NCBI RefSeq assembly: GCF_003315075.1
Contig: NZ_QNRJ01000006.1
Span: 124,001-188,000 of the forward strand
DNA: 64,000 nt
Direction of reading: 5' to 3'
Origin: Rossellomorea aquimaris
GTDB taxonomy: Bacteria > Bacillota > Bacilli > Bacillales > Bacillaceae_B
The position numbers and the translations under genes were made by a program. This document shows positions 9,045 through 16,411 of this stretch, in pieces (within the stretch, counting starts at the first letter, position 1; every line of letters starts with the position of its first letter). The notes under the pieces were generated by a model. That model saw only the letters and a program-made list of their open reading frames with translations, did no database searches and was not told the DNA's origin.

Positions 9045-9974
9045 TCATGCCCCTCCTTTTCTTTTACTTAACTTTTTAATGAGTGTCAGTGAAATAGGAT
9101 ACTTCACCAGGGCATACAGTCCAACAGAATAGGAGAATATGAATTTGATCCCATGTGTCAGAACTGCGATGGTAATACCTGTTTCCATCGGTATTGAGAA
9201 TTGATTGAGGCCAAAAGCCATGATCGTTTCATAATTCGCAAGCCCACCGGGTGTAATTTGAAAGACCTGACCGAGAATGGTTAGGCTATTCACCCAGATA
9301 CCCTGAAAGGTCGAGATTCCTGTATTCGTTGCGATGCATACAGACAGCAACAGGGCCGCTTCCAATATCCAACTGATGAAAACAAGGAAAAATGCATAGG
9401 AAAATCCCCTCCCCTTTATGAGAGAGAGCGTGACATTCCATTGCTGATAGAGGAATTGACGCTTGTAATAAGAGATCCATCCTATCACCAATAAGATGAT
9501 TCCTCCGACCACCAATATAACATCTGTTGATAGTGGGTTTTCCAATGCTACAAACGATATCCCCAATGATACGAGTAGACAGAGTGAAAGGATATCCATC
9601 AGCCTTACTATAATAACAGATTGAGCCGAAGCTGATTTAGATAATCCTTCTCTTTCATATAAAATATACGAACGGAGAACGTCCCCGCCCTTGATGGGCA
9701 GCAGATGATTGAGTGCCAAGCTGTACCAAAGACCATACATGGCACTGGAAAGCTTGATTTGATCACCTAGAAGTTTTTTCGTGGCTATCCCTTTTAAATA
9801 GAAAGAGGAACCGTAAATGACCATACTCGAAATCACCATGACGGGATGAAGGATCAGCTGGTATAATAACCGTTTAAACTGCTCATGGTCCCATCCTGTT
9901 GCAATGAACCATATAAAATAGCAAAGGATTCCGAGTCCGATAATGAACTTAAGAGATTTATAAATGCTTTTCAT
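9045..9974 (-). CDS. LPG-synthase/flippase-like integral membrane protein (UPF0104)
   Basis: 309 residues with about eight hydrophobic segments. The pattern LPIKGGDVLRSYIL near residue 95 and GGLANYETIMAFGL near residue 250 is typical of the UPF0104 / lysylphosphatidylglycerol synthase transmembrane family, whose members lacking the C-terminal transferase domain are thought to move or bind lipids. It lacks the aminoacyl-transfer domain of MprF, so lysylation is unlikely. The 5' end overlaps the epimerase gene by 17 bases and the 3' end lies one base before the phosphodiesterase gene, indicating one operon. A lipid-flipping role in the pathway is inference. Confidence 0.75.
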   Translation of the reverse strand: MKSIYKSLKFIIGLGILCYFIWFIATGWDHEQFKRLLYQLILHPVMVISSMVIYGSSFYLKGIATKKLLGDQIKLSSAMYGLWYSLALNHLLPIKGGDVLRSYILYEREGLSKSASAQSVIIVRLMDILSLCLLVSLGISFVALENPLSTDVILVVGGIILLVIGWISYYKRQFLYQQWNVTLSLIKGRGFSYAFFLVFISWILEAALLLSVCIATNTGISTFQGIWVNSLTILGQVFQITPGGLANYETIMAFGLNQFSIPMETGITIAVLTHGIKFIFSYSVGLYALVKYPISLTLIKKLSKRKGGA

Positions 9975-10911
9975 TTTGTTTTGCCCACAGAATGGTATTC
10001 CCTATTCCCTCTTCAATGGTGGTGATTGGAGAATATCCCAGGTGAGATTGAGCCTTTGAAATATCTGAATGAGTAGAAAAAACATCCCCGAGGCGATAAG
10101 TATCATAATTCACGTTCATTTCAGGAAAATGGTGACGAAGAATCTCTAACAATCTAGTCATTTTCACAACCCGACCACTTCCCAGATTGTAGGTTTCTCC
10201 TCTTTTCCCCTTATGTAAGGTTAATTCAATCCCGTGGATGATATCATCGATATACGTATAGTCCCGTCCACTGTCACTGCCAAAAATGGAGATGGACTCG
10301 TTTTTCAGAAGTTTCGAAATGAATTTAGGAATCGCCATATCCGGTCTTCCCCATGGGTCATACACCGTAAAGAAACGAAGGATGTTCACATGCATATCGT
10401 ACATATGTGCATACATATGGCAGAAGCTTTCTGCACTCCACTTCGAAGCAGCGTATGGAGAAATGGTCATACCGTCTGCATCCTCTTCCTTTAACGGCAT
10501 TCCCGGCTTATCCCCATAAACAGAGGATGAAGACGCAAACAAGAAATGTTTGACTCCGGCTTCTCCACAAGCCTCTACCATATTGATGGTGGCTTTAATA
10601 TCATAATCCACATATTTCAGCGGCTCCTCCAATGAATAGGCCACCCCTGGCAAAGCGGCTAAATGGATGACCGCGTCGGGCTTCAATTCATTGATGATCG
10701 CTCTAGTCTTATCACGATCTAAGAGGTCAACTTCGTATAAATCCCCAGTAGGGAATTTAATCTCACTCACATGCTGTTTTTTTCGATGAGCTGAATAATA
10801 GGTATGGAAACAATCAATGATTGAAACCTGATGACCCACTTTGAGAAGCCTTTTTGTCAGGTGCATCCCGATAAATCCCGCACCACCTGTAATCACTATT
10901 TTCACTTTCAT
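9958..10911 (-). CDS. NAD-dependent sugar-nucleotide epimerase/dehydratase
   Basis: Extended short-chain dehydrogenase, 317 residues from the preferred start. The dinucleotide motif GGAGFIG is at 9-15, the active-site serine stretch SSSVYG at about 128-133, and YAASK (the YxxxK pair) at 153-157; RDYTYIDDI and YNLGSG are further hallmarks of the UDP-glucose/UDP-glucuronate 4-epimerase branch. The insertion FHTYYSAHRKKQH after the first strand resembles UDP-glucuronate epimerases, but the substrate is not settled. I start at ATG 10911 (MKVKIVITGGAG) after AAGAGAGTGTG; the 36-codon upstream extension has no family similarity. It heads the four-gene cluster and would supply the activated sugar for the GT2 enzyme. 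Confidence 0.85.
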   Translation of the reverse strand: MKVKIVITGGAGFIGMHLTKRLLKVGHQVSIIDCFHTYYSAHRKKQHVSEIKFPTGDLYEVDLLDRDKTRAIINELKPDAVIHLAALPGVAYSLEEPLKYVDYDIKATINMVEACGEAGVKHFLFASSSSVYGDKPGMPLKEEDADGMTISPYAASKWSAESFCHMYAHMYDMHVNILRFFTVYDPWGRPDMAIPKFISKLLKNESISIFGSDSGRDYTYIDDIIHGIELTLHKGKRGETYNLGSGRVVKMTRLLEILRHHFPEMNVNYDTYRLGDVFSTHSDISKAQSHLGYSPITTIEEGIGNTILWAKQNEKHL

Positions 10912-10984
10912 CACACTCTCTTGACTTTTAGACAATAGGTTTAGTTTAGCACAAACGTGCATGGAGAATAAGAATGACTTACAA

Positions 10985-11015
10985 ATAGAGACTGACCTCA
11001 ACATAAGGCCAGCCT
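10985..11015 (-). terminator. Hairpin after the Fur-controlled lipoprotein gene
   Basis: On the - strand GGCTGGCCT and AGGTCAGTC form a nine-pair stem with two G-U pairs, followed by TCTATTTGT. The T tract is weak, so readthrough into the epimerase operon is possible. Confidence 0.5.
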
Positions 11016-11027
11016 CCATACACTATA

Positions 11028-12212
11028 TTATAATTGATTCAGGATGTTAAGAATAGATTCACTATGCTGTTTCGCTTCATCTGCTTTTTCAGAAGAGATC
11101 GCTTCAAACCATTTTTGAGAAAGATCAAACAGTTCTTGTGATTTCTCTTCTCCCAGTTGATTCTTCACGTCCACCTCTAGCATTTTAACAAACATATTGC
11201 CTTCCATAGCCTCTACTTTTGCTTTCGCAACATCACCAGACTCTAGAGCTTCTGCAGCTTCTTCATGATATCCTGCTGCTTTACCTTTGATTGCTTTCGT
11301 GTAAAGTGAATTTACTTTATCAGCATCAATCGTGGATGGGTCATTCTCCAGGGAGAAGATGGAATCCAATTCATTTGCAGCAGCCTCGTCTCCACCAGCT
11401 AAAGATCCTTTAATAGCCTGGAGGAAACCATATCCTTCGGCTTGCATAATCGCTAACTCTTCCGTATTTCCTTCTTCAACCGCTTTGCTGATTTTTTCAG
11501 CATACGAATTTGAAGCAAGGTAATAGCTTTGATAGATCGATTTATCTGTCACTTGCTTATAAACAGCGAAGTCTTCCGCATTTGAATCAGCCAATGCTTC
11601 TTCCTGTAGAGATAGACCGTTGTTAATGTTTTCTACCATGCTGGATTCACCTGATAATTCATATAAGCTATCACGCTTTTCAGCTGTAGGAATGAATACA
11701 TTTTCTGCTAAGTACTTGACTTCAGCAAACTTTGCTTTGGCATCATCCGCTTTATCCGCCTCAATGTCCTCAGCTGCTTGGCCCTGTAATCCTTTTTGAA
11801 CTTGATAGAAATACGATTGTGTCAGTTTATCAATGATTTGACGGGCAACGTTTTTCTCAAGCTCGCCTGATTGACCGCCTGAAATAGCGGCTTCAATCCC
11901 TTGAGAAAATTCACCATTCACTTCATTAACCGATGCTTGTAACTCAGAAGTATATAGGTCATTGACAGTCTCCCAATTTACTTCCTTGTCTTCTTTCATC
12001 TTCTCTAATTCAGCTTTCATATCTGTGTACGCTTTAACTTGTGATTCTGCATTAAGTGCCATTTCTTCTTTTTCTTCTTTTGGTTCTTCTTTCTTCTCTT
12101 CAGAAGATTGATCTGTTTCTTTCGGTTCTTCAGATGTGCTTCCGCAACCTGCTAATACGGAACCTGTTAAAAGGAATGCTGCGAAAATTTTAGTTAGATC
12201 TCTCTTTTTCAT
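11028..12212 (-). CDS. Fur-controlled lipoprotein with repeated helical modules
   Basis: 394 residues. A lipoprotein signal peptide ends in LAGC with the lipidated Cys at 23, followed by an acidic, Lys/Glu-rich linker (about 24-52) and an all-helical domain. I do not recognise a named family. Three segments share a pattern of a small-residue helix, a Gly turn and an aromatic/Leu helix: about 103-141 (GIEAAISGG onward), 239-271 (ISKAVEEGNTEELAIMQAEG) and 316-353 (HEEAAEALESGDVAKAKVEA). The segments VNDLYTSE (83) and VNSLYTKA (300) also match, suggesting internal duplication. Start ATG 12212 follows GGGGGT; a 64-codon longer reading would include the promoter. Two Fur boxes control it, so it probably binds iron or a ferric complex outside the membrane. 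It may work with the EfeU-like permease 5 kb away, which is inference. Confidence 0.7.
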   Translation of the reverse strand: MKKRDLTKIFAAFLLTGSVLAGCGSTSEEPKETDQSSEEKKEEPKEEKEEMALNAESQVKAYTDMKAELEKMKEDKEVNWETVNDLYTSELQASVNEVNGEFSQGIEAAISGGQSGELEKNVARQIIDKLTQSYFYQVQKGLQGQAAEDIEADKADDAKAKFAEVKYLAENVFIPTAEKRDSLYELSGESSMVENINNGLSLQEEALADSNAEDFAVYKQVTDKSIYQSYYLASNSYAEKISKAVEEGNTEELAIMQAEGYGFLQAIKGSLAGGDEAAANELDSIFSLENDPSTIDADKVNSLYTKAIKGKAAGYHEEAAEALESGDVAKAKVEAMEGNMFVKMLEVDVKNQLGEEKSQELFDLSQKWFEAISSEKADEAKQHSESILNILNQL

Positions 12213-12246
12213 ATGTATGTACCCCCAGAATGTATTGAAATATAAA

Positions 12247-12302
12247 TGATAATGATTTTCATTTCCGTTTAAAATTATATCGAGAATGATTCTCATAGTC
12301 AA
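12247..12302 (-). promoter_or_regulatory. Double Fur box and sigma-A promoter of the lipoprotein gene
   Basis: GAGAATGATTCTCA (12282-12295) is a perfect-dyad Fur box lying inside the 17-base spacer between TTGACT (complement of 12297-12302) and TATAAT (complement of 12274-12279). A second box, TGATAATGATTTTCA (12247-12261), has one mismatch and lies just downstream of the start site. Confidence 0.9.
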
Positions 12303-12385
12303 CGTTTTTTGAAAATTTTGTTGAAATAAAAAGAGAGAGGGCTCAATCTTGAGTGACCAGCAGTATGTACCATCCATAAAATACA

Positions 12386-12421
12386 AAAACACCGGGGCTG
12401 TCATGACAGCCCCGGTGTTTT
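12386..12421 (-). terminator. trxA terminator
   Basis: Perfect palindrome: AAAACACCGGGGCTGTCA pairs with TGACAGCCCCGGTGTTTT. It lies 12 bases after the trxA stop and upstream of the Fur-controlled promoter, so it separates the core genome from the accessory block. Confidence 0.92.
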
Positions 12422-12432
12422 AATAGTGCTTC

Positions 12433-12747
12433 TTATGCATGTTTGTTTAATAGTTCAGCAAGTGCTTCCTTAGGTTGGAAACCGATTACTTTATCTACTA
12501 CTTCGCCGTCTTTAAGGACAACTAAAGTCGGGATACTCATAACCCCGTATTTACCTGCTGTTTCCTGGTTTTCATCAACGTCAACTTTGACGATTTTTAC
12601 TTTGTCGCCCATTTCTCCATCTAACTCTTCCAGAACTGGAGCGATCATTTTACAAGGTCCACACCAAGGTGCCCAGAAATCCGCTAATACCAGTCCAGAA
12701 TTTGTTTCAGTCGAGAATGATTGATCAGTAGCATGTGTAATTGCCAT
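12433..12747 (-). CDS. trxA: Thioredoxin
   Basis: Cytoplasmic disulfide reductant, 104 residues, which keeps protein thiols reduced and feeds electrons to ribonucleotide reductase and other enzymes. The active site WCGPC has its cysteines at 29 and 32, and the cis-proline loop [11 protein letters not shown] and the conserved [11 protein letters not shown] strand-helix are intact. ATG follows TAGGAGGCGCATATAA. It lies downstream of etfA with its own upstream gap of about 200 bases, which also holds the etfA terminator, so it is probably transcribed separately. Confidence 0.99.
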   Translation of the reverse strand: MAITHATDQSFSTETNSGLVLADFWAPWCGPCKMIAPVLEELDGEMGDKVKIVKVDVDENQETAGKYGVMSIPTLVVLKDGEVVDKVIGFQPKEALAELLNKHA

Positions 12748-12865
12748 TTATATGCGCCTCCTAATATCTTTGAATGTAACGTAAGTATATCACCGTTTTT
12801 TTTGTGATGCTATTAATCTGCTCGTAGGTAATATTCCCTTCAGATAACGGAATATACAGGGAAGA

Positions 12866-12902
12866 AAAATAAGGATCAGCCATCTGGCTGCATCCTTATT
12901 TT
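12866..12902 (-). terminator. etfA terminator
   Basis: On the - strand AAAATAAGGATGCAGCCAGA starts a hairpin whose arms AAAATAAGGAT and ATCCTTATTTT pair, with inner CAGCCA/TGGCTG, followed by TTCTTCC. Confidence 0.9.
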
Positions 12903-12955
12903 CACTACATACTATGCTCATACCCTTTAGACGCTACTTCAAAACGTCAATGGAA

Positions 12956-13936
12956 TTAAGAAGAGGATACTTTAAGCTTTTTAAACTCTTCAGTCAGCAT
13001 CGGTACCACTTCGAACAGGTCACCAACGATTCCATAATCCGCTACGTTGAAGATGTTCGCTTCAGGATCTTTGTTGATCGCAACGATGACTTTTGAATTC
13101 GACATACCCGCTAAATGCTGGATGGCTCCAGAAATACCACATGCAATATAAAGGTCAGGCGTTACGACTTTACCTGTTTGACCAATCTGCAGGGAATAGT
13201 CACAGTAGTCGGCATCACATGCTCCACGTGATGCTCCTACAGCTCCACCAAGAACCTCCGCCAGTTCTTGAAGAGGATTAAATCCATCTTCACTTTTCAC
13301 TCCGCGTCCGCCGGCGATGATGACTTTCGCTTCAGAAAGGTCCACCCCTTCGCTTGCTTTACGTACGACTTCTTTAATGATTGTGCGTAAGTCTTTAATA
13401 TCGACGGAAAGGGAAGAAACTTCTCCTGTACGTGACTCATCTTTCGCTAATGGTTCGATGTTATTCGGACGAATCGTCGCAAAAATCACACCGTCAGTCA
13501 CGATTTTCTTTTCAAATGCTTTCCCGGAATAAATCGGTCTAGTGAAAACGAGGTTCCCTCCAGCTTCTTCAAGATCCGTTGCATCAGAAATCAATCCTGT
13601 GCTTAGCTTACTGGCCACTTTAGGAGACAAATCTTTTCCAAGTGCAGTATGTCCGAAGATGATACCTTCAGGCTTCTCTTGGTCGATAACCGATAGTACG
13701 GCTTGAGAATAGCCATCCGGCGTATACTGCTCCAGTTTATCATCTTCCACAACCACTACTTTGTCCGCACCATATTGAATCATTTCCTCACCTAAAGCGC
13801 TTACACTTTTGCCGATTAGAACGGCTATTACTTCTCCGCCTTCAGATACTGTTTTACCTGCCGCAATCGCTTCAAAGGAAACATTACGTAATGATCCGTC
13901 CCGAACTTCTCCAAGTACTAATACTTTTCTCGCCAT
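12956..13936 (-). CDS. etfA: Electron transfer flavoprotein alpha subunit
   Basis: Carries the FAD of the ETF heterodimer that accepts electrons from acyl-CoA dehydrogenases. 326 residues. The C-terminal FAD domain shows [11 protein letters not shown] and, later, [21 protein letters not shown] followed by [16 protein letters not shown], all standard for EtfA. ATG follows AGGGGGTATTTAAC. It is the last gene of the fadR-fadB-etfB-etfA group and is followed by a strong terminator at 12866-12902. Confidence 0.98.
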   Translation of the reverse strand: MARKVLVLGEVRDGSLRNVSFEAIAAGKTVSEGGEVIAVLIGKSVSALGEEMIQYGADKVVVVEDDKLEQYTPDGYSQAVLSVIDQEKPEGIIFGHTALGKDLSPKVASKLSTGLISDATDLEEAGGNLVFTRPIYSGKAFEKKIVTDGVIFATIRPNNIEPLAKDESRTGEVSSLSVDIKDLRTIIKEVVRKASEGVDLSEAKVIIAGGRGVKSEDGFNPLQELAEVLGGAVGASRGACDADYCDYSLQIGQTGKVVTPDLYIACGISGAIQHLAGMSNSKVIVAINKDPEANIFNVADYGIVGDLFEVVPMLTEEFKKLKVSSS

Positions 13937-13978
13937 GTTAAATACCCCCTGAATGTTAGTTATTACTATGAGTCAGCC

Positions 13979-14752
13979 TTATATAACTTTCGCTTCATTG
14001 CGAAGAAGTGAAACAAGCTCTGATACTTGAGCATCCAATTCGCCTTCTAACACTTTACCTGCTTCCTTCTTCGGTGGAAGGTAGATTTCAATCGTTTTTG
14101 TCTTCGCTTCTACTTCATCTTCGTCTAAATCGATATCATCCAATTCCACTTCATCTAAAGGCTTTTTCTTCGCTTTCATGATTCCTGGAAGTGATGGATA
14201 TCGTGGTTCGTTCAATCCTTGCTGTGCCGTAACAAGTAAAGGTAGGGATGTTTCAATCACTTCTGAATCCCCTTCTACGTCACGTGTGACTGTTACCGTT
14301 TCGCCATCAATTTCTAATTTCGTTATCGTTGTTACATAAGGGATGTCAAGCTGTTCTGCCACACGTGGTCCAACTTGTCCAGATCCACCATCGATCGCAA
14401 CATTACCTGCCAGGATTAAATCTACTTCCTGTTCTTTTAAATAGTGGGCAAGAATTTTGGCTGTAGTGAATTGATCACCATGATCAAGGTCATCCTCTGT
14501 GTTGATCAGGACTGCTTTATCTGCACCCATTGCCAGTGCTGTTCTCAGTTGCTTTTCACTTTCTTCTCCGCCAACTGTCACAACCGTCACTTCTCCACCA
14601 TGTGCATCGCGAACTTGAATAGCTTCTTCCACTGCATATTCATCGTAAGGATTTATGATAAATTCAGCTCCATCTTCAGAAATTTGACCGTTTTGGATCG
14701 AAATTTTCTCCTCAGTATCAAACGTTCTTTTCAAAAGTACATAGATGTTCAT
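13979..14752 (-). CDS. etfB: Electron transfer flavoprotein beta subunit
   Basis: AMP-binding partner of EtfA in fatty-acid beta-oxidation. The preferred start is ATG 14752 (MNIYVLLKRTFDTEEK), preceded by AGGAGGGACTTACGC, giving 257 residues, the usual length; an upstream reading adds 32 unlikely residues. NPYDEYAVEEAIQ, GGSGQVGPRVAEQL and LNEPRYPSLPGIMKAKKK are the family signatures. It lies between fadB and etfA and is expected to share the FadR-controlled transcript. Confidence 0.98.
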   Translation of the reverse strand: MNIYVLLKRTFDTEEKISIQNGQISEDGAEFIINPYDEYAVEEAIQVRDAHGGEVTVVTVGGEESEKQLRTALAMGADKAVLINTEDDLDHGDQFTTAKILAHYLKEQEVDLILAGNVAIDGGSGQVGPRVAEQLDIPYVTTITKLEIDGETVTVTRDVEGDSEVIETSLPLLVTAQQGLNEPRYPSLPGIMKAKKKPLDEVELDDIDLDEDEVEAKTKTIEIYLPPKKEAGKVLEGELDAQVSELVSLLRNEAKVI

Positions 14753-14823
14753 GCGTAAGTCCCTCCTAATAATGTAAACATTCTTTCCCTTAAAAAGATT
14801 TTGACAATTTAACCCCTTTGAAT

Positions 14824-14860
14824 GGGCAGCTTGAACGGAAACGTCCATTCAATACTGCCC
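14824..14860 (-). other. Intergenic hairpin between fadB and etfB
   Basis: On the - strand GGGCAG and CTGCCC enclose a second stem (TTGAATGG / CCGTTCAA, one G-U pair). No T tract follows, so it is more likely a transcript-processing or stabilising hairpin than a terminator. Confidence 0.45.
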
Positions 14861-14895
14861 CTCAATAAGAGTTTACTATATTACAAGAATGTATT

Positions 14896-15666
14896 CTAGC
14901 CTTTAAAGTGCGGTTCTCTCTTTTCAACAAACGCTGAAATACCCTCTTTGGCATCCGCCGATACAAAAATTTCACCGAAAAGATCCGATTCTCTCATTAC
15001 ACCTTCATAGAAACGATCATCTTTTGTATAACTTAACAGCTCAATGGCTGCTTTCATCGCCCCTGGGCTCTTCTTCGCTATCTTATCGGCCATTTCCTTT
15101 GCTTTATCGAAAAGCTGGTCCTCAGGATATGCTTTATTGGCAAGTCCCCACTGTACCGCTTCTGTTCCGCTGATAGGCTCACTCGTTAATAGCATTTCTG
15201 CCGCTTTTGCCCTGCCTACCAATTTCGGCAAGCGCTGGGAGCCGGCAAATCCAGGTACAAGGCCTAACTGAAGCTCCGGCAGACCGAGCTTTGCATTCTC
15301 GCTGACCAATCGGATGTGACATCCCATTGCAAGCTCCAAACCTCCTCCTAGCGCTGCGCCATGGATGGCTGCAATGATCGGCTTTGAAAAGTTCTCCATC
15401 CGCTCAAAGACGTCCTGGCCTTTTTTCGCCAATTGAGAGAATTCTTCACCCGTTTCAATCGTTGTGAATTCTTTAATGTCAGCTCCTGCCGAGAAGAAAC
15501 GCCCCTCACCCTTCAGTAAGATCACACGTACTTCAGCGTTTTCTTCCAGCTCATCCAGAACTGAATCGATTTCTTTAATAAGTCCACTGGCTAAAGCATT
15601 AGCAGGAGGTCTTTGGATTAGAACCGTTGCTACCTTTCCCTCTAATGACCATGATAAACTTTCCAT
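14896..15666 (-). CDS. fadB: Enoyl-CoA hydratase
   Basis: Hydrates trans-2-enoyl-CoA in beta-oxidation. 256 residues of crotonase fold. The oxyanion-hole stretches FSAGADIKEF and HGAALGGGLELAMGCH are present, and GLPELQLGLVPGFAGSQRL holds the two catalytic glutamates expected of hydratases (the PELxLGLVPG region). ATG follows GGGGGATGAGAG. It lies 21 bases after fadR and before etfB, as in the B. subtilis fatty-acid operon where the orthologue is named fadB. Other crotonase activities cannot be excluded from sequence alone, but the context supports beta-oxidation. Confidence 0.93.
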   Translation of the reverse strand: MESLSWSLEGKVATVLIQRPPANALASGLIKEIDSVLDELEENAEVRVILLKGEGRFFSAGADIKEFTTIETGEEFSQLAKKGQDVFERMENFSKPIIAAIHGAALGGGLELAMGCHIRLVSENAKLGLPELQLGLVPGFAGSQRLPKLVGRAKAAEMLLTSEPISGTEAVQWGLANKAYPEDQLFDKAKEMADKIAKKSPGAMKAAIELLSYTKDDRFYEGVMRESDLFGEIFVSADAKEGISAFVEKREPHFKG

Positions 15667-15687
15667 CTCTCATCCCCCTAAACTAAT

Positions 15688-16275
15688 TTAGTTCCTGCCG
15701 CCACACCCATGAAGTAATAGTTTGTGAATAGCAGGGACTTGAGCTACTAAGTCATATTTCTGTTCGTTCATCACCCACGTTGTCACCATTTCATCCAGAG
15801 TACCGAAGATCATTTGACGAGCCAGCCGGACATCCAGATCACTTGAAAATTCTCCGGATTCTATTCCGCTAATCAGAATTTTATCGACTAATTGCAGATA
15901 TCCTTTTAATACATCGTTGATTTTCAAGCGGATATCCTTATTGGATTGCCTGAGCTCCAGTTGGGTCACAATCGCCAGATGGTGATCATCCGACAGAATT
16001 TTACAATGATTTTCAATCATCACTAATAATTTCTCTGAAACTGTCTGTTTTCCTGCTATAACTTCCTCAATTTTTTCGACAAAGAGTACCATTTTTTCTT
16101 TGAACAACGAAATCAGGATATCTTCTTTATTTTTAAAATAGAGATAAATCGTTCCATCAGCGACCCCGGCCTGCTTCGCAATCTTGGATACTTGTGCCTG
16201 ATGGTAACCATTTTCTGCTATAACGATAACAGCAGCATCGATAATTTGCTTGTATTTAGGTTTATTTCGTTTCAT
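15688..16275 (-). CDS. fadR: TetR-family repressor of fatty-acid degradation
   Basis: 195 residues. The N-terminal TetR helix-turn-helix is clear (IIDAAVIVIAENGYHQ, then GVADGTIYLYFKNKEDILI), and the C-terminal domain is a ligand-binding helical bundle for long-chain acyl-CoA. In B. subtilis this gene is FadR (YsiA), which represses the fatty-acid degradation genes until acyl-CoA binds. The palindromic FadR operator lies 28 bases upstream of this gene, so it represses itself together with fadB, etfB and etfA. ATG follows AAGGCAGGTCAATAACTC, a modest ribosome binding site. Confidence 0.95.
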   Translation of the reverse strand: MKRNKPKYKQIIDAAVIVIAENGYHQAQVSKIAKQAGVADGTIYLYFKNKEDILISLFKEKMVLFVEKIEEVIAGKQTVSEKLLVMIENHCKILSDDHHLAIVTQLELRQSNKDIRLKINDVLKGYLQLVDKILISGIESGEFSSDLDVRLARQMIFGTLDEMVTTWVMNEQKYDLVAQVPAIHKLLLHGCGGRN

Positions 16276-16302
16276 GAGTTATTGACCTGCCTTAAGAAAA
16301 TA

Positions 16303-16320
16303 TGAATGACTGTTCATTCA
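16303..16320. promoter_or_regulatory. FadR operator
   Basis: TGAATGACTGTTCATTCA is an 18-bp dyad fitting the FadR consensus TGAATGANTANTCATTCA except for its centre. It lies directly downstream of the -10 element of the promoter at 16328-16356, covering the transcription start. Confidence 0.92.
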
Positions 16321-16327
16321 TATTTTT

Positions 16328-16356
16328 ATAATAAAAGGTTTCTCTTTACTTGTCAA
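16328..16356 (-). promoter_or_regulatory. Sigma-A promoter of fadR-fadB-etfB-etfA
   Basis: On the - strand TTGACA (complement of 16351-16356) and TATTAT (complement of 16328-16333) are 17 bases apart, with the FadR operator next to the -10. Confidence 0.85.
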
Positions 16357-16411
16357 GAAAAGATGCCTTGTCCAATTTCACAGCAAAAAGAAAAAGCCCA
16401 ATGGTATTCAT

